NCBI GenBank assembly: GCA_047633055.1 | Contig: JBLIEI010000014.1 | Coordinates: 1-64,000, forward strand | Length of the DNA: 64,000 nt | Direction of reading: 5' to 3' | DNA from: CALJFL01 sp047633055 | Lineage (GTDB): Bacteria > Pseudomonadota > Gammaproteobacteria > Pseudomonadales > Halieaceae | Shown: positions 7,543-15,527 of the stretch, piece after piece | Layout of the letters: the number at the start of each line of letters is the position of its first letter | Numbering within the stretch: the stretch's first letter is position 1 | Notes under the pieces: generated by a model | The model's database searches: none | What the model was told of the DNA's origin: nothing | Seen by the model: the letters and a program-made list of their open reading frames with translations, nothing else | Made by a program: the position numbers and the translations under genes

Positions 7543-9918
7543 CTAATTCCTAAGCTCGGCTTTGTAATTTTTTTCCAACGAATCAATGACTTGATCCATT
7601 GCTAAATTCACTACATCGTCGCTAAGAGTGCGTGAATGATCCCTGAAAGTCAAACCAAGGGCGAGACTTTTCCGTTTAGGATCAATACCTTCGCCTTCAT
7701 ACACATCAAATAACCTTAGATCTGTGAGGTAAGTCCCAGCTACAGCACGAACATTTGACATAAGCTCGGCCGAAGCAAGCGTTTTGTCGACAACTACCGC
7801 TAAATCACGGCGAATTTCTGGAAACTTGGATAGATCTTGAAATTCTGGTAATTTTGACATTAAGATGGGTTCTAGGTCAATTTCAAGAGAATAGAGCGCG
7901 GTGCTCAGGCCCAATTCCGCTAAAACGCTGGGGTGCAAGGCGCCGATATGACCGATCTTCTGCCCCTTATAGGTCACCAATGCGGTCTGCCCCGGATGCA
8001 TGGCGCTGCGCTCACTGGCCGCAAATTGAAACAGCTCAGACTGACGACCCAGGGACAAGATACTTTCCAAGTCACCTTTGAGATCATAGAAGTCCGTTGC
8101 AGCGGTCGCCGTCGCCCACGACTCCTCCATCTGCTGACCGGTCGCTACCATCGCCAACGTTGGAATTTGCTCAAGGCCGTCGGCTCCGGATACAAATCGC
8201 AAGCCAGTTTCGAACAATCGCACCCGAGGTTGTTGCCGGTTGGTGTTGCGCAATACTGCATTCACCAGGCCAGGTAACAGACTGGTTCGCATTACCGCCA
8301 TATCTGCTGAAATAGGATTGGCTAGCGCAACGGGCTCTAGCTGCGGATCGAATATATGTTGCAGCTTCGGGTCAACAAAGCTGTAAGTGATCGCTTCCTG
8401 GAATCCGCGTGCGGCGATATGACGGCGAAGACTGCGGGCCGATAAGCGTTGCTCCGGTTTGGCTGGGATTACCAAATCCGCCTTGATATGGGACACGGGT
8501 AGCTTGTTGTAGCCATAAATCCGCGCGAGTTCTTCCAGCAGGTCGGCTTCGATACTGATGTCGAAGCGCCAGCTCGGCACCGCACAACACCAGCCCCCGT
8601 CAACGCTTTCCACCCCAAGGCCAAGTCCCGTAAGAATCCTCTCCACTTCGGCTGCTGGCAAGTCAAAGCCCAGCATTCTCTCTATCCGGAGGGCGCGCAG
8701 GTTAACATCGAGCCTAAGCGGCAGGTCAGGTTCAGAACGGGTCTCCTGCAACGGCCCCGCTTGCCCACCAACCGTATCGATCAACAATTGACTGGCCCGC
8801 TCGATCGCTTCGACTTGCCCCGCGAAATCCACACCACGCTCAAATCGATGCGATGATTCAGTATGCAAACCATAGGAACGCGCCTTACCCGCCAACAGGT
8901 CTGGTGTGAAGAACGCCGCCTCCAGGAAAACGTTGGTGGTGGTGCCGCTGACTGCAGAGGTCTGCCCGCCCATAATGCCAGCGATCGCTAGCGCATTGTT
9001 CTCATCCGCGATCACCAATGTATCTTCACGAGGCTCGATGGTCTGGCCATCAAGTAGTTCGAGAGAGTCCCCTGCCCTCGCATTACGAACAACAATACCG
9101 CCGCTCAATTTGTCGAAGTCAAAGGCGTGCATCGGCTGCCCCAACTCCAACATGACATAGTTGGTCACGTCCACTACCGCATCAATGGAGCGAACCCCAC
9201 AGCGGCGCAGTTTCTCCTGAATCCACAGCGGACTTGGCCGAGACACATCCACGCCCTTAATAACCCTACCAACATAGCGTGGACACCGATCCGCATCCTG
9301 CAGGGTGACCGGGAAAGTGTCGTCGATGGACGGCGTTACTTTCGTGTAGTCTAAAAATTTCACTGGCAAGTCATTAAGCAATCCAACTTCCCGGGCAATA
9401 CCTATAATGCCCAGGCAGTCTGCGCGATTAGGCGTAAGACCAATCTCGATGATGTTGTCGTCCAGCTGCAGGTAAGAGCGAAGGTCCTCACCCACTGGCG
9501 CATCATTGGCCAGTTCGAGAAGGCCATCAGAATCCTCCGACAGACCCAACTCCTGGCCCGCACACAACATGCCCTGTGATTCAACGCCGCGTAATTTAGC
9601 CTGCTTGATCTTGAAATCACCGGGCAGGACCGCACCCACTTGTGCGAGCGGCGCTTTCAAACCCGCCCGCGCATTAGGAGCGCCGCACACAATCTGAACG
9701 ATTCCGTTACCGGTATTCACCTCACACACATGAAGCTTGTCAGCATCCGGGTGCTGCTGGGCTGATATAATCTCTGCGACGACAACGCCGTTAAAAGCAC
9801 CTGCTACTGGATCTATCGCCTCAACTTCAAGGCCGGCCATGGTAAGTTGATGTGCTAGCTCTTCCATACTGAGCTGCGGATCAACCCATTCTCTGAGCCA
9901 CTTTTCACTAATATTCAC
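7543..9918 (-). CDS. pheT: Phenylalanyl-tRNA synthetase beta subunit
   Basis: The 791-residue subunit has the usual full length and domain order. An N-terminal tRNA-binding OB fold (about 40-150; PDADKLHVCEVNTGNGIVQI) comes first. The B3/B4 editing region, the B5 domain and the catalytic-like core follow, and the protein ends in a ferredoxin-fold anticodon-binding domain (LPEFQDLSKFPEIRRDLAVV). It works with PheS as an alpha2-beta2 enzyme charging tRNA-Phe. It lies 15 bases downstream of pheS. Confidence 0.98.
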   Translation of the reverse strand: MNISEKWLREWVDPQLSMEELAHQLTMAGLEVEAIDPVAGAFNGVVVAEIISAQQHPDADKLHVCEVNTGNGIVQIVCGAPNARAGLKAPLAQVGAVLPGDFKIKQAKLRGVESQGMLCAGQELGLSEDSDGLLELANDAPVGEDLRSYLQLDDNIIEIGLTPNRADCLGIIGIAREVGLLNDLPVKFLDYTKVTPSIDDTFPVTLQDADRCPRYVGRVIKGVDVSRPSPLWIQEKLRRCGVRSIDAVVDVTNYVMLELGQPMHAFDFDKLSGGIVVRNARAGDSLELLDGQTIEPREDTLVIADENNALAIAGIMGGQTSAVSGTTTNVFLEAAFFTPDLLAGKARSYGLHTESSHRFERGVDFAGQVEAIERASQLLIDTVGGQAGPLQETRSEPDLPLRLDVNLRALRIERMLGFDLPAAEVERILTGLGLGVESVDGGWCCAVPSWRFDISIEADLLEELARIYGYNKLPVSHIKADLVIPAKPEQRLSARSLRRHIAARGFQEAITYSFVDPKLQHIFDPQLEPVALANPISADMAVMRTSLLPGLVNAVLRNTNRQQPRVRLFETGLRFVSGADGLEQIPTLAMVATGQQMEESWATATAATDFYDLKGDLESILSLGRQSELFQFAASERSAMHPGQTALVTYKGQKIGHIGALHPSVLAELGLSTALYSLEIDLEPILMSKLPEFQDLSKFPEIRRDLAVVVDKTLASAELMSNVRAVAGTYLTDLRLFDVYEGEGIDPKRKSLALGLTFRDHSRTLSDDVVNLAMDQVIDSLEKNYKAELRN

Positions 9919-9933
9919 TTGTTATAGCTCCAC

Positions 9934-10947
9934 TTAAAACTGTTCGAGAAAACGCAGGTCATTGTCGAAGAACAAACGCAGGTCGTTAACGCCATAGCGC
10001 AACATTGCCAATCGCTCTACACCCATACCGAAGGCGAAGCCAGAGTACTTTTCGGTATCGATATTGCACGACTCAAACACTGCGGGATGCACCATGCCGC
10101 AGCCCATAACTTCCAACCAGCCGGTGTGACTGCACACGCGGCAGCCATGGCCACCGCAGTTCACGCACTGTATATCCACCTCGGCGCTCGGTTCGGTAAA
10201 GGGAAAGTAGGAAGGCCTGAAACGCACTTCAAGTTCCTTTTCAAAAAACATCCGCAAGAAATCTTCCACCAGGCCTTTGAGATCGGCAAAACTGGAATGC
10301 TCGTCGATCAACAAGCCCTCCACCTGATGAAACATTGGAGTGTGAGTAATGTCTGAATCACAGCGATAGACGCGACCAGGACAAATGATTCGCAGCGGCG
10401 GTTCCTGGCTTTCCATCACGCGCACCTGCACCGGCGAAGTATGGGTGCGCAGTACCGTGCTTTCATCCACATAGAACGTATCGTGCATCGCCCGCGCGGG
10501 ATGGTGCGCCGGAATATTAAGCGCTTCGAAATTGTGATAATCGTCTTCGATCTCGGGGCCTTCGACAACGTCGAAGCCGATAGCGGAAAAAAACTCTTCC
10601 ATGCGTTCGAGAGTCCGCGTGACTGGATGGATACCGCCAGTGCTCTGCCCGCGCCCGGGCAACGTCACGTCAATTGTCTCGGCCGTGAGCTTTTGAGCTA
10701 CCGCTGCAGATTCTAATGCAGCTTTGCGAGCACCAATAAGGTTCTGCAGTTCCTGCTTGACCACATTGATTTTGGCGCCCGCAGCAGGACGCTCTTCCGC
10801 GCTCAGTTTGCCAAGCCCTTTTAACAGCGCGGTTATCTGGCCCTTCTTGCCCAAATAATCTACCCGCAGCTGCTCAAGCACACCGCCTTCTTCGGCTGCG
10901 GCAATTGCAGCTTTGGCTTCGTTTGCTAATGGTTCGAGGTTTTCCAT
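9934..10947 (-). CDS. pheS: Phenylalanyl-tRNA synthetase alpha subunit
   Basis: This 337-residue class II synthetase subunit holds the catalytic core. It has an N-terminal coiled coil for tRNA binding, HPARAMHDTFYVDESTVLRT (motif 2 region), the cysteine segment CVNCGGHGCRVCSHTGWLEV, and GFAFGMGVERLAMLRYGV (motif 3). The start ATG 10947 is preceded by a GGGAAGAG stretch. A terminator-like hairpin separates it from rplT, so expression may be set by readthrough or by its own promoter. Confidence 0.98.
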   Translation of the reverse strand: MENLEPLANEAKAAIAAAEEGGVLEQLRVDYLGKKGQITALLKGLGKLSAEERPAAGAKINVVKQELQNLIGARKAALESAAVAQKLTAETIDVTLPGRGQSTGGIHPVTRTLERMEEFFSAIGFDVVEGPEIEDDYHNFEALNIPAHHPARAMHDTFYVDESTVLRTHTSPVQVRVMESQEPPLRIICPGRVYRCDSDITHTPMFHQVEGLLIDEHSSFADLKGLVEDFLRMFFEKELEVRFRPSYFPFTEPSAEVDIQCVNCGGHGCRVCSHTGWLEVMGCGMVHPAVFESCNIDTEKYSGFAFGMGVERLAMLRYGVNDLRLFFDNDLRFLEQF

Positions 10948-11000
10948 CTCTTCCCGTCTCTTGATTTTTCAGTCACTGTGCTCAGTCATAATAACGAGCA

Positions 11001-11034
11001 ATAAAAAAGGGAAAGAGCCAAGCCCTTTCCCTTT
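11001..11034 (-). terminator. Terminator or attenuator between rplT and pheS
   Basis: A perfect 10-bp stem (AAAGGGAAAG at 11006-11015 with CTTTCCCTTT at 11025-11034) is followed on the minus strand by a U-rich run. It has the place of the E. coli pheST attenuator. I found no short phenylalanine-rich leader frame before it. Confidence 0.7.
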
Positions 11035-11094
11035 AAATCTTCATGTAGCCAGCGAACCGCGGGGCTAACTTCAGCCGATGCGATCAGGGTAGAC

Positions 11095-11454
11095 TTAGGC
11101 GGCTAACGCCGACTTCGCTTGCTCCACGATGGCTGCAAAAGCCGGCTTGTCATGTACCGCTAGGTCCGCGAGGACACGACGATCAAGACCAATTTCGGCT
11201 TTCTTCAGGCCATTAATCAAACGACTGTAGCTCAGACCGTTTGCACGAGACTGTGCATTGATGCGAGTGATCCACAGCGCACGAAACTGACGCTTGCGCT
11301 GACGACGGTCACGGTATGCATACTGGCCGGCCTTGGTTACGGCTTGCTTAGCAACTCGAAAAATACGGCTACGGGCTCCATAATAACCCTTGGCCTGCTT
11401 TAGAACTTTCTTGTGACGGCGGCTAGCCACCACACCACGTTTTACTCTAGGCAT
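11095..11454 (-). CDS. rplT: 50S ribosomal protein L20
   Basis: The 119-residue basic protein begins MPRVKRGVVASRRHKKVLKQ and has the L20 core RDRRQRKRQFRALWITRINA. L20 binds 23S rRNA early in large-subunit assembly and in E. coli also represses the infC-rpmI-rplT message. It lies 31 bases after rpmI, in the standard operon order. Confidence 0.99.
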   Translation of the reverse strand: MPRVKRGVVASRRHKKVLKQAKGYYGARSRIFRVAKQAVTKAGQYAYRDRRQRKRQFRALWITRINAQSRANGLSYSRLINGLKKAEIGLDRRVLADLAVHDKPAFAAIVEQAKSALAA

Positions 11455-11485
11455 AAGTCTTCTCCTTAATTATCCAATGGACCGA

Positions 11486-11680
11486 TTACTTGGCTCGCAA
11501 CAAACGATCAATAAGAACTTCATCATTCTTATGTATCATTGAAGTACCGCGCAACTGACGCTTACGCTTGGTAGTCATCTTGGTCAGGATGTGACTTCTG
11601 TTAGCGCTCTTGCGCTTGTATCCACCGGCAGTTTTTTTAAACCGCTTGGCAGCCCCACTGTGAATTTTTGCTTTAGGCAT
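11486..11680 (-). CDS. rpmI: 50S ribosomal protein L35
   Basis: I start it at ATG 11680 (MPKAKIHSGAAKRFKKTAGG), giving the normal 64 residues. A GGAG site is 9 bases upstream, and the longer frame adds a stretch foreign to the family. L35 is a small basic protein of the large ribosomal subunit. It lies between infC and rplT. Confidence 0.98.
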   Translation of the reverse strand: MPKAKIHSGAAKRFKKTAGGYKRKSANRSHILTKMTTKRKRQLRGTSMIHKNDEVLIDRLLRAK

Positions 11681-11751
11681 AATCAAATACTCCGCATTTG
11701 AGTTTAAAAGTAGAGATACTAATATGAAGAACATAGGGCATTCACAGGCCG

Positions 11752-12288
11752 CTAGCTCTTCTTCTTGGGGGCGATAACCATAGTGAGTTGTCGGCCTTCC
11801 ATTTTTGGAAATTGCTCGACTGCACCCAACTCGGCCAGATCAGCTTCTACTCGTTTGAGTAGCTCCATGCCGATTTCCTGGTGAGCCATCTCACGACCGC
11901 GAAAACGCAGTGTGACTTTGGCCTTATCGCCGTTTTCAAGGAAACGTGTCAGGTTGCGTAGTTTTACCTGATAGTCTCCATCCTCCGTCCCTGGACGAAA
12001 CTTCATTTCTTTGACTTGCGTTCGTTTCTGCTTCTTACGCTGAGCAGATTTTTGCTTCTTGGCTTCGAATACGTGTTTACCGTAGTCCATAATCTTACAG
12101 ACAACCGGGTCAGAATCAGCTATCTGTACCAGATCCATACTTGCAGCTTCTGCTGCAGCAATGGCTTCACTTAGCGGGACAACTCCCACCTGCTCGCCTT
12201 CGGCGCCAACCAAACGGACCGGATCCGCCGTAATTTGTTCGTTAGTTACTGCCTTTTTACTGCCACCTTTGCCACTGTCTTTCTTAAT
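11752..12288 (-). CDS. infC: Translation initiation factor IF-3
   Basis: The protein has both IF-3 domains: the N-terminal ITADPVRLVGAEGEQVGVVP, a lysine-rich linker (KKQKSAQRKKQKRTQVKEMK), and the C-terminal LTRFLENGDKAKVTLRFRGR. IF-3 checks the initiator tRNA and start codon on the 30S subunit. I chose ATT 12288 as start. The GGAG site is 8 bases before ATT but only 2 before the ATG at 12294, and an AUU start that IF-3 itself controls is known in this family. The start overlaps the thrS stop. An ATG start would add two residues. Confidence 0.93.
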   Translation of the reverse strand: MKKDSGKGGSKKAVTNEQITADPVRLVGAEGEQVGVVPLSEAIAAAEAASMDLVQIADSDPVVCKIMDYGKHVFEAKKQKSAQRKKQKRTQVKEMKFRPGTEDGDYQVKLRNLTRFLENGDKAKVTLRFRGREMAHQEIGMELLKRVEADLAELGAVEQFPKMEGRQLTMVIAPKKKS

Positions 12289-14215
12289 GCTCATTCTCCA
12301 ATGAAATACGACCACGTCGCGCTACGTCTTCGGTGAGGAGTTGGCAAAATGCCTCGAGATCCATTGATCCCAGGTCCTCACCACGACGGGCGCGCACGGC
12401 CAAGGTCTGTGATTCTACTTCTTTATCCCCTACCACCAATAGGTACGGAACCTTCTGAATCGTGTGCTCGCGGATTTTAAAGCCGATTTTTTCATTTCTC
12501 AAGTCCGAAATGACCCTAAAACCCTTGTTTCTTAAGCAATCCTCCACATTTTTCGCATATTCGGACTGTTTGTCGGTGATATTCAGCACAACGGCCTGCT
12601 GAGGGGCCAGCCAAGTAGGAAAAACCCCCTCGTAATGTTCGATCAAAATACCGATGAAACGCTCAAAAGAGCCCAAAATGGCTCGGTGCAACATCACGGG
12701 TACCTGACGGGTACCGTCTTCTGCCACATACTGGGCATCCAACCGTCCGGGCATGGAGAAGTCGACTTGAATAGTGCCCAATTGCCACACTCGACCAATA
12801 CAATCCTTCAGAGAAAATTCAATTTTCGGCCCATAAAACGCACCTTCGCCGGGGAGCTCTTCCCAAGGCAAATTCTGTGCGTCCAGCGCATCTGCAAGTG
12901 CTTTCTCGGCCCGATCCCAGTCGGCGTCAGATCCGACTCGTTGCTCGGGGCGGGTGGATAAGCGATAGATAACGTCGCTAAAGCCAAAGTCGGCATACAC
13001 ATCATGCAGGAAGTCGATAAAAGTGGAGACTTCCGGCTGAATCTGGGCCTCGGTGCAGAATATATGGGCATCGTCCTGAACAAAGCCCCGTACCCGCATG
13101 ATGCCGTGCAGGGAACCGGAAGGCTCGTTGCGATGGCAGCTACCGAATTCCGCCAATTTCAAGGGCAGGTCACGATAGGATTTAAGCCCCTGATTGAACA
13201 CCTGCACATGGCAGGGGCAGTTCATCGGTTTAACGGCAAACTCGCGTTCGTCCGTTTTCAGCATGAACATGTTGTCGCCAAATTTATCTGCGTGGCCTGA
13301 CTTCTCCCACAAGGACATATCGACCAATTGAGGCGTTTTAATCTCCTCGTAGCCATGGTTGAACTGGGCCCGCCGCATGTACTGCTCTATGGTTTGGTAG
13401 ATAGTCCAACCGGCCGGATGCCAAAACACCATGCCTGGCGCTTCTTCCTGGGTGTGGAACAAGTCCAGCTTCTTACCAATTTTCCGGTGATCACGCTTTT
13501 CGGCTTCCGCAATACGGTTTAGGTATTGCTTGAGCTGTTTTTTAGTGGCCCAGGCAGTGCCGTAAATGCGCTGCAACATCTTGTTGTTGGAATCACCACG
13601 CCAATAGGCGCCTGCGACTTTGGTCAGCTTGAATGCTTTCAACTTTCCAGTGCTGGGCACATGGGGGCCTCGGCACAGATCCATCCAGGCGCCCTGCCTG
13701 TAGATCGAAATCTCTTCGTTTTCCGGTAATTCCTCGATAATTTGTACTTTGTAGCGCTCCCCCATATTGCGGAAGATTTCTACTGCTTTCTCCCTACTGC
13801 AAACAATACGTTCTACAGGCAAATCATCGGCGACAATCTGTTCCATCCGCTCTTCGATTTTTTCCAGATCTTCCGGACTGAAGTTGTTACCCGTGGCAAA
13901 ATCGTAGAAGAAGCCGTCTTCAATGACCGGGCCGATGGTGACCTGGACTCCGGGAAAGAGCTGCTGAGTCGCCATCGCCATCAGGTGGGCGGTAGAGTGA
14001 CGGATCACCTCTAGCCCCGCGTCGTCCCGCTCGGTAATTATGGCAAGCCCCGCGTCGGCTTCAATTATGTAGGACGTATCAACTTCACGGCCGTCTACGA
14101 CGCCAGCAAGAGCAGCTTTGGCCAGGCCGGCGCCGATATCCGCGGCCACATCGTGGACCGAAACAGGATTATCAAACGAACGAATACTGCCGTCCGGCAG
14201 GGTAATAGCAGGCAT
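12284..14215 (-). CDS. thrS: Threonyl-tRNA synthetase
   Basis: This full-length 643-residue class II enzyme has an N-terminal TGS domain (about 1-62), an editing domain with HSTAHLMAMATQQLFPG, and a catalytic core with HRNEPSGSLHGIMRVRGFVQ (motif 2). The C-terminal part is an anticodon-binding domain. It charges tRNA-Thr and clears mischarged Ser-tRNA. ATG 14215 has an AAAGGA site. The 236 bases upstream (14216-14451) hold no gene; as a probable leader they contain several overlapping short inverted stretches (for example GCCCT...AGGGC near 14364-14391), but I cannot assign a defined operator. Confidence 0.98.
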   Translation of the reverse strand: MPAITLPDGSIRSFDNPVSVHDVAADIGAGLAKAALAGVVDGREVDTSYIIEADAGLAIITERDDAGLEVIRHSTAHLMAMATQQLFPGVQVTIGPVIEDGFFYDFATGNNFSPEDLEKIEERMEQIVADDLPVERIVCSREKAVEIFRNMGERYKVQIIEELPENEEISIYRQGAWMDLCRGPHVPSTGKLKAFKLTKVAGAYWRGDSNNKMLQRIYGTAWATKKQLKQYLNRIAEAEKRDHRKIGKKLDLFHTQEEAPGMVFWHPAGWTIYQTIEQYMRRAQFNHGYEEIKTPQLVDMSLWEKSGHADKFGDNMFMLKTDEREFAVKPMNCPCHVQVFNQGLKSYRDLPLKLAEFGSCHRNEPSGSLHGIMRVRGFVQDDAHIFCTEAQIQPEVSTFIDFLHDVYADFGFSDVIYRLSTRPEQRVGSDADWDRAEKALADALDAQNLPWEELPGEGAFYGPKIEFSLKDCIGRVWQLGTIQVDFSMPGRLDAQYVAEDGTRQVPVMLHRAILGSFERFIGILIEHYEGVFPTWLAPQQAVVLNITDKQSEYAKNVEDCLRNKGFRVISDLRNEKIGFKIREHTIQKVPYLLVVGDKEVESQTLAVRARRGEDLGSMDLEAFCQLLTEDVARRGRISLENEH

Positions 14216-14451
14216 GAGCTTTCCTTTAATCAGTGGTGACCCCTACCAAAGGCCACGTGGTTTGGAGCAAGCTGTTCAGAACAGAGCTGTGTAAAAATCT
14301 TTCTCAATTAATTCCCGCGGGAGACTATGAAAGTGGCTCCTCTGCGCGGGACGCAATATTGCCCTAAAAAGTGAGTGAACTAAAGGGCTCACGGTACTTT
14401 CACCGCTCTTTTAAATCTGCCCTCCGCTGCATCTGCCAAGCGACACCAGAT

Positions 14452-14901
14452 TCAGTAATGAGCGTCGAGCCGCTCGGGGTGGTATTCGCCAAGCAAATTG
14501 ACCAAACAGTGGGTGCTCAGGGGTATCGCATGGCTTTGGTTATTTAAAAAAGCAGAGACCGGTCGCACATCGCCGAGTAAATGACGATTCATCGCATTCA
14601 AGTCACTCACCGGAAGGCGATACTCGAGGTGCTCCTCATAGGCCACGGTTTCAAGATCATATTGACCTATAACATCAATGGGCAGCATTATCCGCACCAC
14701 ATAGCCTGCTCCGTGAAGCGGTACCTCCCACTGCCTGGCCATCATCTCCGCGTATCGCTGACAGAGCTTCAGGTAGAGAAAGTGCTCGCCATCCCAACCC
14801 GGCTCAATACGCCGCCAATCAGCGCGAATCAGCGCAGCAAGCTGCTTGGGACTAAGAGCCTGATATAACGCGATAGGTTCGCGGTGCTGCAGAGGTTTCA
14901 T
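14452..14901 (-). CDS. Uncharacterised protein coupled to the dedicated sortase
   Basis: I start it at ATG 14901 (MKPLQHREPIALYQALSPKQ), which overlaps the sortase stop as ATGA, giving 149 residues. No signal peptide or membrane segment is seen, so it is probably cytoplasmic. I recognise no family. The pattern is mixed alpha/beta with DWRRIEPGWDGEHFLYLKLC, and it ends HPERLDAHY. Translational coupling to the sortase implies a role in that system, or simple operon membership. Function unknown. Confidence 0.7.
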   Translation of the reverse strand: MKPLQHREPIALYQALSPKQLAALIRADWRRIEPGWDGEHFLYLKLCQRYAEMMARQWEVPLHGAGYVVRIMLPIDVIGQYDLETVAYEEHLEYRLPVSDLNAMNRHLLGDVRPVSAFLNNQSHAIPLSTHCLVNLLGEYHPERLDAHY

Positions 14902-15527
14902 AAAGCGTACTCCTGAGAGCGGGATGGGGAACCTGAGGTGATATTGACCCATTGCGGCAATGGCCTAGCACTCACCACATAACGCATTGAGCCGGCGGCG
15001 GAGAGCGCGTCGAAGGGATAGCAGGTAACCAGAATCAATCCGGCAGCGTTGCTATTTTGTACCAACGCCTGACGGCTGGCGTCGATAACTACAGTGTCCT
15101 CGACAACATAAGTTAGCGTTGCTCCACTGGCGTCCTGAAGTCTTATTTCGGCGCCAAGCGTCAGTTCCTCTAAAAAAGCGAAGTGTGTATCCCGGTGACC
15201 ACCGATCACCACCAGGCCATCCTTACCGGGCAGAGCTGAGGCCGTGGCATGGCCGGGACCAAACGCCAGTGCATTGCCAGAGTCTCCAGCAAGCACCATC
15301 AAATCTACATCTTGATTGGGAACCTGCAAGCGGGCCACCGGCCACGTATCTGCCCAAGGCCAGGGCTTCACCGAGGTGCCAGCACCAAGTAATGTCGTCT
15401 CCCAGGCGCGCTCGACAAGAACGGGGGCCAGCCACGCCTTGGCTTTTATCACTGCGGCACTGCTTAGCTGATGAGATCCGGCCAGGGCGGCACACAGAGC
15501 CAACACACTGAAACCGGTTTTAAACAC
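14898..15527 (-). CDS. Marine proteobacterial-type (class GN) sortase
   Basis: The 209-residue protein has an N-terminal membrane/signal segment (about 4-28) and the sortase core. The catalytic histidine is in VVIGGHRDTHFAFLEEL, the cysteine in LILVTCYPFDAL, and the arginine in SMRYVVSARPLP. Sortases cleave a C-terminal sorting signal and transfer the protein to an acceptor. In this gram-negative group the enzyme is thought to act on a single dedicated target. It starts at GTG 15527 with a GGAGG site and overlaps the target stop by 8 bases (GTGTTTAA). Confidence 0.93.
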   Translation of the reverse strand: MFKTGFSVLALCAALAGSHQLSSAAVIKAKAWLAPVLVERAWETTLLGAGTSVKPWPWADTWPVARLQVPNQDVDLMVLAGDSGNALAFGPGHATASALPGKDGLVVIGGHRDTHFAFLEELTLGAEIRLQDASGATLTYVVEDTVVIDASRQALVQNSNAAGLILVTCYPFDALSAAGSMRYVVSARPLPQWVNITSGSPSRSQEYAL

